NCBI RefSeq assembly: GCF_005145045.1
Contig: NZ_CP039693.1
Location: 186,001-250,000, forward strand
Length of the DNA: 64,000 nt
Direction: 5' to 3'
Source: Agrobacterium larrymoorei
GTDB taxonomy: Bacteria; Pseudomonadota; Alphaproteobacteria; Rhizobiales; Rhizobiaceae
In this document: positions 52,389 through 60,824 of the stretch, in pieces
Layout of the letters: each line of letters starts with the position of its first letter
Position numbering within the stretch: position 1 is the first letter of the stretch
Translations under genes and position numbers: made by a program
The notes under the pieces: model-generated
Database searches by the model: none
Seen by the model: the letters and a program-made list of their open reading frames with translations, nothing else
Told to the model about the DNA's origin: nothing

Positions 52389-52607
52389 TCAGACAGCACC
52401 CGAAACACGAATGGCGCCGGCATCACCGACATCACCTTGGACCAAGGGAAACTTGTCAGACGATGGCAGACACTTGGGACGTGACGGATTAAAAAGGCTA
52501 TCTGGGCGAAAAATTCCCTGCTGCTGGATAAGATATTCGACCGCCAGATCGGCAGAGGCGCGGCTTTCGACCATTGCTCGGATCGTGGCCGTTCCGTCAT
52601 CGATCAT
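52389..52607 (-). CDS. Small conserved protein upstream of ligD, probably shortened
   Basis: A 72-residue protein with a strong ribosome binding site (GAGGAGA) before the ATG at 52607. The N-terminus [20 protein letters not shown], then [15 protein letters not shown], resembles a conserved rhizobial family found beside ligD that I recall as longer; here the middle looks deleted and the end [10 protein letters not shown] is joined directly. This is inference from memory. It ends 34 bp before the chosen ligD start, and its position argues that ligD does not begin at the longer in-frame starts. Confidence 0.55.
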   Translation of the reverse strand: MIDDGTATIRAMVESRASADLAVEYLIQQQGIFRPDSLFNPSRPKCLPSSDKFPLVQGDVGDAGAIRVSGAV

Positions 52608-52675
52608 GCTTATCTCCTCATAGTGAAGTCTCAAAGACCAAAACCATCTGCTGCAGCAATAGTTTCCAGAAATCT

Positions 52676-52706
52676 GCCTTCGATGGTTCGCTAGGCCATC
52701 GAAGGC
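52676..52706. terminator. Strong hairpin between DUF4142 operon and ligD gene
   Basis: Perfect 11-base arms GCCTTCGATGG and CCATCGAAGGC with a nine-base loop. It lies 40 bp after the DUF4142 stop (minus strand), separating that operon from the ligD unit. The stem is strong but the T-run downstream is short. Confidence 0.6.
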
Positions 52707-52745
52707 AAAAACCAAGAGAGCTAATAAAGATGGGCCCAGGAGATC

Positions 52746-53297
52746 CTAATGTTTGGCGACGAGCATTTTCACATGCGACAGATGCTTCTCCAGGCTCGGC
52801 AATGTCTCCTTCGCAAAGCCTACGACCGTCTGATCGTCGCCAGATTCTGCGTAGGTCCGGAAGAGTGCAATCGCCTCCAGATGTGCTTGGACCTGCATAT
52901 CGAGATAAAGCGTGTCAAAATCTTTTCCCTTTGCGGCCTGCAACTGATCCAGCATTTTTTGGTGCTTGGGCGAAAGGACGATTGGAGAAGACAGTGGCTC
53001 GCCCTTTTTCTCCAGGATTCCCTTCAGCTTCTCACCAGCTTTCTGATGATCGGCGATGATCATTTTTGCCGCATCCTTGATGTCGGCGGACGCCGCATTC
53101 TGCAAAGCCAGCTCGCTGGACTTTATTTCAAACTCGTTGGCGCTTGATACGACGCTCACAAAGGTTGGCCGGTCCATGACCATCATGGGTGCAGCATCTC
53201 CAGCAGGCTTGGGCTTCTGTTCCTGCGCTATCAGCGGCTGTGACAGCAAAGCGACGGATAATGCCAGGTAGGATAGGTTCGAGAATTTCATCGTCAT
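52746..53297 (-). CDS. DUF4142 family secreted protein
   Basis: A 183-residue secreted helical protein. Signal peptide LSYLALSVALLSQPLIA, then a four-helix-bundle domain (FVSVVSSANEFEIKSSELAL, DAAKMIIADHQKAGEKLKGI and YLDMQVQAHLEAIALFRTYA), matching DUF4142, a ferritin-like-fold family of stress-linked envelope proteins. The last helix ends SLEKHLSHVKML. It is the last gene of a three-gene minus-strand operon with the alpha/beta-hydrolase and the dehydrogenase/PEBP fusion. Confidence 0.85.
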   Translation of the reverse strand: MTMKFSNLSYLALSVALLSQPLIAQEQKPKPAGDAAPMMVMDRPTFVSVVSSANEFEIKSSELALQNAASADIKDAAKMIIADHQKAGEKLKGILEKKGEPLSSPIVLSPKHQKMLDQLQAAKGKDFDTLYLDMQVQAHLEAIALFRTYAESGDDQTVVGFAKETLPSLEKHLSHVKMLVAKH

Positions 53298-53314
53298 AGT
53301 CCTTTCTCAGGCGG

Positions 53315-54415
53315 TCACTTTGCTTCGGAAAATGCTTTTGCGAGGTCGGCATTGGCAGCATCGACAGCTTCCTTCGCCTTATCCACAACCTTGGCCATCC
53401 CGAAAAACTCGTGGGTTACGCCTTCATAATTGAGAGCATTTACCTCCACGCCAGCCGCCTTCAGCTTTTCCGCGTAAGCCTGACCTTCGGAGCGGAGCGG
53501 ATCAATCTGGGCGGTGATGACAGTTGCGGATGGCAGTCCTTCAAGATCGTCGCGACCGACAAGGTTGATCCGCGGATCTGCGGTCTCGTCTTTTGACTTG
53601 AACACATGCGAGACGAACCATTCCATATCCGCCTTGCCCAGTGGCGCCGCGTTGGCATTTTCCTGATAGGATGGAGTGTTCATGTCGTTGCCCGCAATGG
53701 GATAGACCAGCAACTGGTGCACCGGTATTGTGGTCTTCTTTTCTTTCGCCATCAAAGCAACGTTTGCCGCCAAATTGGCACCAGCGCTTTCACCTGCAAC
53801 GGCAATTCTCTTTGCGTCGCCATTCAAAGTATGAATGTTTTCAACCGTCCAGGTGTAGGCAGCCCAGGCATCGTCATGCTGCGCCGGGAATTTGCTTTCT
53901 GGCGCATGATGATAATCGGAAGAGACAACGATGGCCTTCGAACCGAGCGCAAGCGCCCTCGGCGTCGCATCATATGTATTTATGTCTGCCACAACCCATC
54001 CGCCGCCGTGGAAGTATAGCACTACTGGGAAAGGCCCCTTGCCTTCCGGAATATAGACGCGCGCTGGCAATGCTCCCGCTGCAGTTGGTATGGCGATATC
54101 TTTCGTTGCGACACCCGCCTCTGGCATCGGCGAAATCTTCTTATCTCGCTGAACTGTGCGCGCGGCGTCGGCAGCACTCGCCTGCATCCGCGCTTCCGGC
54201 ACGGTCAGTCCCGAAAACGGCTTGGCATCTAGGCCTTTCAGGGCATCCAGAACAGCCTGCATCTGGGCATCAGGCTTTGCCTGTTCCGTCTGCTGAGGCT
54301 CCTGAGCCGTTTGGGAAGGGGGTGAGGCTGTCTGTTCGGCCCAGACAGATGCTGAGGACGAAAACAGTAGCGCCGCGACACTTGCGACACCGAAAGTAGA
54401 ACGTAAGATTGACAT
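53315..54415 (-). CDS. Secreted alpha/beta-hydrolase (HSL/esterase family)
   Basis: A 366-residue secreted esterase of the hormone-sensitive-lipase-like family. Signal peptide (VASVAALLFSSSASVWA), a Gln/Pro-rich linker to residue 50, then the hydrolase domain with oxyanion motif FHGGGW at 135-140, nucleophile Ser210 in AGESAGANLA and C-terminal His in GVTHEFFGM. It would act in the periplasm on an ester or lactone. It follows the fusion gene by 30 bp and precedes the DUF4142 gene by 17 bp, so the three are an operon. Confidence 0.88.
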   Translation of the reverse strand: MSILRSTFGVASVAALLFSSSASVWAEQTASPPSQTAQEPQQTEQAKPDAQMQAVLDALKGLDAKPFSGLTVPEARMQASAADAARTVQRDKKISPMPEAGVATKDIAIPTAAGALPARVYIPEGKGPFPVVLYFHGGGWVVADINTYDATPRALALGSKAIVVSSDYHHAPESKFPAQHDDAWAAYTWTVENIHTLNGDAKRIAVAGESAGANLAANVALMAKEKKTTIPVHQLLVYPIAGNDMNTPSYQENANAAPLGKADMEWFVSHVFKSKDETADPRINLVGRDDLEGLPSATVITAQIDPLRSEGQAYAEKLKAAGVEVNALNYEGVTHEFFGMAKVVDKAKEAVDAANADLAKAFSEAK

Positions 54416-54445
54416 GAGGTTTCCTTTGAACCAGATTTCTAGTCG

Positions 54446-56239
54446 TTATTGCTTGGGTGGCTCGATCTTCTGCTGGTAGGTTCCGACGATCTCACCTTTT
54501 GCGATTACGTGGCCGGAGATCGCAGACAAGAGCGCATCGCGGTCCGACGTCGGTGGAAGATCGATCATGGAATCGAGTGCAACAACCTGGATGTGATAGT
54601 GGTGCGGCTTGTCGCCCGGAGGTGGCTTCGGTCCGAAATAGCCGTGCGTTCCAGATGTGTTCCGACCCTGTAACACACCTTCCGGCTCTACCAGGCGAAG
54701 CTGCTCCTGCAGCCCTTCTGGCAGTGTCGTCACGGTGGCGGGAATATTCCAGGCCAGCCAATGAACGAAAGGCTTGAGCGGTGAAGAGTCCGGGTCTTCC
54801 ATCATGATGGCGTAGGACGCGGCCTTAGGCACCGCGCTCCATTTGAGCGCTGGCGAAACGCCGTCGGCATATTCGCTATACTTCGCTGGGATCGCTTGGC
54901 TATCCGAGAACGCTTCGGTGGAAACTGTGATTTTGCCTTGTGTCTCGGTCTCAGGTCGCTTCAAGGCCAACGGCACATCGGCCCCTTTTTTCGCCTGCGC
55001 TTCCATAACATCGGCAGGAGCCGTGGCTGCGGTGTCGGCTTTTTGGGCATCTCCGGTATAGGCAATCCGATAGATGACACCGTTGGCATCATCCGCCATC
55101 AGCAGCGAACCATCTTTGGCGACGGCAAGACCGACTGGGCGGGCGAAGTGAGTCTTGCCCCCATCCGTCAGGAAGCCGGTCAGGAATGGCTCGATGGTTT
55201 TGGGCTGCCCATTCTCAAAGTGAATGCGGACCACTTCGTAACCCGACGCGGGGTTGCGGTTCCATGATCCACGCATCGTCGCGAACGCATCGCCTGCGAA
55301 TTCGGCTGGAAATGCTGAGCCGTGATAAAACTTCATCTGCATCGGAGCAGCATGAGCCGTGTATCCGAGCACCATCGGCTGGCTCTGGTTGCGCCACTGT
55401 TCCTTTGTCACACCCCCAACCGGCGTCGATTGTGGATAGATGTCACCGAATCCGAACACATGGGGCCAGCCATACTGTTTGCCCTGCTCGATTTTATTCA
55501 GCTCCTCGGCCTGAACCTCGTCGCCCATCAGGTCGATGCCGTGGTCCAAACCCCAGAGTTCGCCGGTCTGCGGCTGCCAATCGTAACCAATCGTGTTGCG
55601 CAGACCCGACGCAAAGATCGTCCGGCTCTTACCATCCGGCGTCGCGCGAATGATCGTCGCATTTTCCGGATTGCTTTCGTTACAGGCGTTACAGGTTGAC
55701 CCGACGCTGATATACAGCATCCCGTCGGGGCCAAATGCCATGACGCGGTTTGGATGCTGTCCGGAATCCGGCAGATCGCCAATGATCATCTCAAGCTCGC
55801 CGAGAGTGCCGTCAGCTTGGATGTCGGCGACAAAGACCTCCTTCACAGTCACCAGGTAGAGCTTGTCGCCTTTGATTGCCAACCCGTGCGCCTGTGCACG
55901 AGAAGCGACCTGGATCGGTGCGCGATCTGCCTTGCCATCGCCGTCTTCATCTTTGAGAAGTAGCACATCACCCTCTTCTCGACGGCTGACATAGATGAAT
56001 CCTTTGTCGGAGACCGCGATAATTCGGCTGTTGCCAAGACCCTGCGCGAAGGGCTGCACGGAAAAGCCTTCAGGGACCTTCAACTGTCCTATGCGCTCGC
56101 TCGTAACCGGCACCTTGTTGGGCTTAAAGACGTTAGTGGTGATCTGAACTTCAGTTCCGTCACCCTGTTGGGCGTAGGAAGTACTGCAAGCAAGAAGTGC
56201 TGCCACAATTGATGTGGCGCCGACAACACGGGATATCAT
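54446..56239 (-). CDS. Fusion of sorbosone-dehydrogenase-like propeller and PEBP (YbhB/YbcL) domain
   Basis: A 597-residue secreted protein. Signal peptide (IVAALLACSTSYA); residues 30-400 a beta-propeller of the L-sorbosone/PQQ glucose dehydrogenase type (LKVPEGFSVQPFAQGLGNSR, FGPDGMLYISVGSTCNACN, LADDANGVIYRIAY). After a linker, residues 440-590 form a PEBP/Raf-kinase-inhibitor-like domain (ALKWSAVPKAASYAIMMEDP, then a GTHGYFGPKPPPGDKPHHYH block). Enzymatic role likely periplasmic sugar oxidation, unproven. The ATG at 56239 has GGAGG eight bases upstream. It heads the hydrolase/DUF4142 operon. Confidence 0.88.
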   Translation of the reverse strand: MISRVVGATSIVAALLACSTSYAQQGDGTEVQITTNVFKPNKVPVTSERIGQLKVPEGFSVQPFAQGLGNSRIIAVSDKGFIYVSRREEGDVLLLKDEDGDGKADRAPIQVASRAQAHGLAIKGDKLYLVTVKEVFVADIQADGTLGELEMIIGDLPDSGQHPNRVMAFGPDGMLYISVGSTCNACNESNPENATIIRATPDGKSRTIFASGLRNTIGYDWQPQTGELWGLDHGIDLMGDEVQAEELNKIEQGKQYGWPHVFGFGDIYPQSTPVGGVTKEQWRNQSQPMVLGYTAHAAPMQMKFYHGSAFPAEFAGDAFATMRGSWNRNPASGYEVVRIHFENGQPKTIEPFLTGFLTDGGKTHFARPVGLAVAKDGSLLMADDANGVIYRIAYTGDAQKADTAATAPADVMEAQAKKGADVPLALKRPETETQGKITVSTEAFSDSQAIPAKYSEYADGVSPALKWSAVPKAASYAIMMEDPDSSPLKPFVHWLAWNIPATVTTLPEGLQEQLRLVEPEGVLQGRNTSGTHGYFGPKPPPGDKPHHYHIQVVALDSMIDLPPTSDRDALLSAISGHVIAKGEIVGTYQQKIEPPKQ

Positions 56240-56269
56240 CAAGTATTCCTCCAAAGAACTCGCACGCCG

Positions 56270-56294
56270 AACATCCGAGACTCTTCAAAGTTCC
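56270..56294 (-). promoter_or_regulatory. RpoE2-like promoter of the dehydrogenase/hydrolase/DUF4142 operon
   Basis: On the minus strand GGAAC (56294-56290) is followed after 18 bases by TT (56271-56270), matching GGAAC-N18/19-TT. It is 31 bp before the chosen start at 56239. The strict CGTT element is not met (TGTT). Confidence 0.45.
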
Positions 56295-56657
56295 TATCTC
56301 TCGTTCTTCTCCGCGGATCCGCCGCGCGCGAGGCGACTGCGCGGACGTTCCGCAGATGCCGCATGTAAAGAAGAACCGCGAGCTTTTCCCGCAAAACTTC
56401 GGTGCGCTGATCGGGGCTGATGCTGCTGGTGAAGGCAACTTGCGAAAGCCACGGTTTTCCCAGTTGGAAGTTCTCAGAGGTTTCAGAACGCATTCTAGGT
56501 CGAAAGGAACGCAACGCTTGGATGGGCTAAGAGATACGTTTCATAGCTATGGGGGCAGGCTGGTTCAAAGGACTGTCCTCTACAGAAAAGGGCCGCCCCC
56601 GCCCTCCCCTGTGTCGCTATGAAAACTGAGTGAGCCCCCAGTCCCCCAGGACACTAT

Positions 56658-56672
56658 GTTCATTTTTTGTTC
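56658..56672 (+). promoter_or_regulatory. LexA-type SOS box upstream of the helicase/YedK operon
   Basis: GTTC at 56658, seven T/A-rich bases, GTTC at 56669: exact match to the alphaproteobacterial LexA box GTTC-N7-GTTC. It lies 97 bp before the helicase start. Confidence 0.7.
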
Positions 56673-56769
56673 TGGATCGGTCTGCAAGTAGGTGCTAATT
56701 GTCACGATACCGATCCCGCGAAGTAGCTTTTGCTAGGATATGGACCTCAACTACATTGGAGGCATGGTG

Positions 56770-58836
56770 ATGGCAGTTGCTTATCTTGAAAAGCTCAACG
56801 ATCAACAGAGACGAGCTGTCGAGTATGGCGTTGGACCATCAACGCTGAACGTCAACGGCCCACTCCTGATTATTGCTGGTGCGGGTTCAGGCAAGACGAA
56901 CACGCTTGCTCACCGGGTGGCTCATCTGATCGTCAATGGCGCTGATCCTCGCCGCATCCTGCTGATGACCTTTTCTCGCAGAGCCGCCTCGGAAATGGCA
57001 CGACGCGTCGAGCGTATTTGCCGCAATGTGTTGGGCGCCAACGCCGCCGTCCTGACAGACGCGCTTGCCTGGTCCGGCACGTTCCATGGTATCGGCGCGC
57101 GCCTGCTGCGGATGTATGCCGAACAGATCGGTCTCAACCTCGACTTCACCATTCATGACCGGGAAGATAGCGCCGACCTCATGAACCTAGTTCGGCATGA
57201 GCTGGGCTTCTCTAAGACGGATAGACGCTTCCCAACCAAGGGCACCTGTCTCGCCATCTATTCACGCGCCGTCAACTCGGAGAGGCCGCTGAACGAAATC
57301 CTGCGCCAGCATTATCCTTGGGTCGCCACCTGGGAAGAACAGTTGAAGGAGATGTTCCGAGCCTACGTCGAGGCCAAGCAGGCACAGAACGTGCTCGACT
57401 ATGATGACCTCCTGCTCTACTGGGCGCAGATGGTCAACGATCCTGGCCTCGCCGATGATATCGGCAATCGCTTCGATCATGTTATGGTCGATGAATACCA
57501 GGATACCAACAAGTTACAGGCATCAGTTCTTATGGCTCTGAAGCCCGGCGGCCGCGGTCTGACGGTGGTTGGTGACGACGCCCAATCGATCTACTCGTTC
57601 CGCGCAGCCACGGTCCGAAATATTCTCGACTTTCCCGCATCATTCAGTCCCGCGGCTGATGTCATCACACTCGACCGAAACTATCGTTCCACCCAGCCTA
57701 TCCTCGCAGCAGCCAACGGCGTCATCGAACTGGCGCGAGAGCGCTTCACCAAGAACCTCTGGACCGAACGAGAATCGCTTGAGCGCCCGAAGCTGGTGAC
57801 GGTGAAGGACGAGATTGAGCAAGCGAACTTCATTGTCGAACAGGTACTCGCCAACCGCGAGGTTGGAATGACGCTGAAGCAGCAGGCGGTGCTGTTTCGG
57901 ACATCCAGCCACAGTGGCACACTGGAGGTCGAGCTGACCCGTCGCAACATCCCCTTCGTAAAGTTCGGCGGCTTGAAGTTTCTCGACAGTGCGCATGTAA
58001 AGGACATGCTGGCAGTACTGCGTTTCGCCCAAAACCCGCGTGACCGGGTTGCGGGTTTCCGTCTCCTGCAGATGCTACCAGGCATCGGCCCCAAAAAGGC
58101 TGGCACCATCCTCGACACAATCGCCACCGATCCCGAGCCGCTGCTGGCACTAGCCGAAATCCCGCCGCCACCGAAGACGGGCGAAGATTGGACCTCCTTC
58201 GTTCAACTGTTGGCTGGTCTCCGGAAAACAAAGGATGGCTGGCCTTCGGATATCGAGCGCGCCCGCCTATGGTATGAGCCGCATCTCGACCGCATCCATG
58301 AAGACGCCGATACCCGCAAAGCCGATCTCCTGCAGCTCGAACAGATTGCCAGCGGCTACCCCTCCCGAGAGCGCTTCCTAACCGAACTGACGCTCGATCC
58401 ACCGGATGCGACAAGCGATCAGGCGGGAGTGCCGCTGCTCGATGAAGACTATCTCATCCTGTCGACCATTCATTCGGCCAAAGGACAGGAATGGCGTTCC
58501 GTGTTTATGCTGAACGTTGTTGATGGCTGCATACCATCGGACCTGGGGACAGGTACGACGCAGGAGATCGAAGAAGAGCGGCGTCTACTTTATGTCGGCA
58601 TGACGAGAGCGAAGGACAGCTTGTCACTTATCACGCCGCAGCGGTTTTTTACGCACGGCCAGAACTCGAAAGGCGATCGGCACGTCTACGCGTCGCGCTC
58701 CCGGTTCATCCCGGCGACGCTGCTACAATACTTCGAACCCATGGCTTGGCCGAAGGTCTCGGCCGCTGCATCGGAACGCAGCGCCCAGCAGATCCGTATC
58801 GATGTCGGCGCACGCATGCGCGGAATGTGGAAATAG
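56770..58836 (+). CDS. UvrD/Rep-family ATP-dependent DNA helicase
   Basis: A 688-residue superfamily 1 helicase. Motifs: Q-motif LNDQQRRAVEYG, Walker A IAGAGSGKTNTLAHR near residue 37, motif Ia LLMTFSRRAASEMARR, Walker B VMVDEYQDTN near residue 239, motif III VVGDDAQSIYSFRAA, motif IV LDRNYRST and motif V-VI STIHSAKGQEW with LYVGMTRAKDSL. It unwinds DNA 3' to 5' in repair or restart. I chose the ATG at 56770, with GGAGG seven bases upstream; longer starts add nine or ten residues. The YedK-like gene follows after 9 bp. Confidence 0.93.
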   Translation: MAVAYLEKLNDQQRRAVEYGVGPSTLNVNGPLLIIAGAGSGKTNTLAHRVAHLIVNGADPRRILLMTFSRRAASEMARRVERICRNVLGANAAVLTDALAWSGTFHGIGARLLRMYAEQIGLNLDFTIHDREDSADLMNLVRHELGFSKTDRRFPTKGTCLAIYSRAVNSERPLNEILRQHYPWVATWEEQLKEMFRAYVEAKQAQNVLDYDDLLLYWAQMVNDPGLADDIGNRFDHVMVDEYQDTNKLQASVLMALKPGGRGLTVVGDDAQSIYSFRAATVRNILDFPASFSPAADVITLDRNYRSTQPILAAANGVIELARERFTKNLWTERESLERPKLVTVKDEIEQANFIVEQVLANREVGMTLKQQAVLFRTSSHSGTLEVELTRRNIPFVKFGGLKFLDSAHVKDMLAVLRFAQNPRDRVAGFRLLQMLPGIGPKKAGTILDTIATDPEPLLALAEIPPPPKTGEDWTSFVQLLAGLRKTKDGWPSDIERARLWYEPHLDRIHEDADTRKADLLQLEQIASGYPSRERFLTELTLDPPDATSDQAGVPLLDEDYLILSTIHSAKGQEWRSVFMLNVVDGCIPSDLGTGTTQEIEEERRLLYVGMTRAKDSLSLITPQRFFTHGQNSKGDRHVYASRSRFIPATLLQYFEPMAWPKVSAAASERSAQQIRIDVGARMRGMWK

Positions 58837-58845
58837 GAGGGGCCG

Positions 58846-59523
58846 ATGTGCAATCTTTACAACGTGACCACGACGCGAGACGCCGTCCTGCAATTTACAA
58901 AGGCGTTCCGTGATCTGGCCGGATAGAACGAGGCGAGCTTCGACGTCTATCCCGGCTATCAGGCACCGATTGTGCGCGTCGCGGGGGATGGGCAAAGAGA
59001 GATCGTCCGCGCGACGTGGGGGATGCCTTCGCCTCCGGCCTACGTTAAGAACTACGATCCCGGCGTAACCAATGTCCGCAACGTATCCTCACCGCACTGG
59101 CGGCGATGGCTCGGACCGACCAGCCGATGCGTCGTTCCCTTCACCTCATTTGCGGAACCGGATCCGACGAGCAAGGTCGGTAGTGGCCGCGTCCCGAATG
59201 CTTGGTTTGCGAAGGATCAAACCAAGCCACTGATGTTCTTCGCAGGTTTTTGGACGCCGTGGAAAGGTGTTCGCAAGGTCAGAGACGGCGAGCAGGAGTA
59301 TGAGCTGTTCGGTTTCCTCACGACATCGCCCAACGAGATCGTTTCCCCCATCCACCAGAAGGCGATGCCCGCGATCCTTACCACTCGGGAAGAAATCGAT
59401 ACCTGGCTGACGGCGCCGTGGGACGAGGCGCGTCACCTTCAACGACCACTTCCGGGCAACATGCTGGTCATCGTTCCGCCTCAGCAGAACCCCGATATTC
59501 AGGAAGAAGGGCTCCTGCTTTAA
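58846..59523 (+). pseudogene. YedK/HMCES-type SOS-associated peptidase interrupted by an amber codon
   Basis: Reading from an ATG at 58846 with AGGAGG upstream gives MCNLYNVTTTRDAVLQFTKA, with the essential catalytic Cys2 of the SRAP family. A TAG codon at 58924-58926 (codon 27) interrupts it; the rest, 198 codons to 59523, is intact: ATWGMPSPP, NVSSPHWRRWLGPTSRCVV, PFTSFAEPD, FAGFWTPW and SPIHQKAMPAILT with the active His. Intact SRAP proteins crosslink abasic sites in single-stranded DNA. Without amber suppression the protein lacks its catalytic Cys. It follows the helicase gene by 9 bp, under the same LexA-type box. Confidence 0.88.
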
Positions 59524-59606
59524 CGAAGTCGCCCCAGCGCCGCCAACGTGTTATTCGAGCTACTGAAATTGACAAGCGGATCAACAACTTCCACGGCATT
59601 TCTGCA

Positions 59607-59631
59607 GGAACTAATAGACACTGAAACAGTT
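59607..59631 (+). promoter_or_regulatory. RpoE2-like promoter before the small membrane protein genes
   Basis: GGAAC at 59607, then TT at 59630 after 18 bases, fitting GGAAC-N18/19-TT but not the strict CGTT form (AGTT). It lies 40 bp before the 25-residue gene. Confidence 0.4.
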
Positions 59632-59670
59632 TGAGAATCTCCACCGACAATTTTCAAAAGGAGATCTCCG

Positions 59671-59748
59671 ATGGGCCGTGGCATATTACTCTGGATGCTG
59701 GGTGTTCCCCTTCCAATCATCATCCTTCTTGCTATCTTTCTGCGATAG
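59671..59748 (+). CDS. 25-residue small membrane protein
   Basis: A tiny protein, MGRGILLWMLGVPLPIII and on to FLR, with a single hydrophobic helix carrying a Pro-Leu-Pro kink. The ribosome binding site AAAAGGAG lies seven bases upstream. I recognise near-identical peptides (MGRGILLWLLGVPIPIIILL type) in many proteobacteria as conserved small inner-membrane proteins of unknown role. It precedes the larger membrane protein gene by 8 bp on the same strand, so both are one transcript. Confidence 0.72.
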   Translation: MGRGILLWMLGVPLPIIILLAIFLR

Positions 59749-59756
59749 GAACGGCG

Positions 59757-60656
59757 ATGCCCCTTAACAACAACTTGGGCGCAATGCCTGTCGAATCCTC
59801 ACAAACGGCACTGTCTTGGGGCCCGATCATCGGTGGCGCGATTGCGGCGACGGGCATCACCTTGATTCTGCTTCTCGTCGGCTCAGGCTTTGGCCTCACC
59901 ATGGTTTCTCCGTGGTCAGGCGAAAGCAGTTCCGCTGCAACTCTTGGCGTAACCGCGGCAATTTGGTTGATTGTCGTCCAGTGGTTGTCATCGGCTCTGG
60001 GGGGATATCTTACCGGCAGACTCAGGACGAAATGGGCTGCAGTTCACACTGACGAAGTGTTTTTCAGAGATACCGCACATGGTTTCCTGAGCTGGGCACT
60101 CGCCACCATCCTGGTTATGGGTTTCCTTGCATCTTCGCTTACGTCTCTTGCAAGCGCTGGCGCATCCGCTGTTGGTTCTGCCGCTTCAACCGCAACCACC
60201 GCCGGAGCCGCATCGTCTACCGGTTCATCAGATGGATCCGATTTGTCGACGTCCTATTTCACCGACATGCTCCTTAGGCCAGGACGAGTAACAGCGGATG
60301 CACGCACCGACAGCACTGCAGCGGCGTCCGAAGTGTCACGCATTCTCCTACAAGGTGCGGCGGCAGGTGAAGTGGCCGAACCCGACCGCGCGTACATCGC
60401 AAGTGTCGTGTCTGCCCGAACAGGTTTGAACGAGGCGGATGCCCGCAATCGTGTCGACACTGTGCTCGGTCAGATCGAAGCCGCTAAGGTAAAGGCTCAA
60501 GAATCGGCAGATACCGCTCGCAAGGCTGCAGCAACGACTGCTCTTGTAGGCGCTATCTCGCTGCTCGTCGGAGCGTTCATCGCATCAGCTGCGGCTGCAT
60601 TGGGCGGAAAGCAGCGTGACGATGAGGAAGATTTGCTGAGTGCGCGTATTCTATAA
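59757..60656 (+). CDS. Multi-pass membrane protein, uncharacterised
   Basis: A 299-residue inner-membrane protein. Hydrophobic segments near residues 22-48 (GPIIGGAIAATGITLILLLV), 65-85 (TLGVTAAIWLIVVQWLSSAL), 112-130 (FLSWALATILVMGFLASSL) and 270-290 (ALVGAISLLVGAFIASAAAA). The middle contains an Ala/Ser/Thr-rich loop and a helical domain (AYIASVVSARTGLNEADARN). Common in rhizobia, function unknown, often listed as a stress-induced membrane protein. It is coupled to the 25-residue gene. Confidence 0.75.
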   Translation: MPLNNNLGAMPVESSQTALSWGPIIGGAIAATGITLILLLVGSGFGLTMVSPWSGESSSAATLGVTAAIWLIVVQWLSSALGGYLTGRLRTKWAAVHTDEVFFRDTAHGFLSWALATILVMGFLASSLTSLASAGASAVGSAASTATTAGAASSTGSSDGSDLSTSYFTDMLLRPGRVTADARTDSTAAASEVSRILLQGAAAGEVAEPDRAYIASVVSARTGLNEADARNRVDTVLGQIEAAKVKAQESADTARKAAATTALVGAISLLVGAFIASAAAALGGKQRDDEEDLLSARIL

Positions 60657-60670
60657 CGTGCACAAGATCT

Positions 60671-60696
60671 GCCAAGGGAGCATTTGCTCCCTTGGC
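60671..60696 (+). terminator. Hairpin terminator after membrane protein gene
   Basis: Perfect 12-base arms GCCAAGGGAGCA and TGCTCCCTTGGC with TT between, 14 bases after the stop. The stem is very stable. No long T-run follows. Confidence 0.6.
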
Positions 60697-60824
60697 ATTA
60701 GATTCATGATCTCGATATCAGCCCGACATTATCTAACCGGATAACGCCTGGCTACTCTTTTAAGCTGGAACAGCAACAACGCTGGTCTTTTGGCGAAGAT
60801 CGATCTGCGAACCTCAAGGACGTG

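Larger units (their letters stand above)
56240..56769. other. Divergent control region between dehydrogenase operon and helicase gene
   Basis: About 530 bp without a supported gene. It holds the RpoE2-like motif near its left end and the LexA-type box at 56658-56672 near its right end. Short open frames in between are rich in Arg and Ser and lack ribosome binding sites. The middle contains several C- and G-runs. Confidence 0.5.

Noticed and set aside
60767..60791. GGAAC-N18-TT match considered as another stress promoter
   Set aside because: No gene follows on that strand; the short motif is expected about sixteen times by chance in the window.
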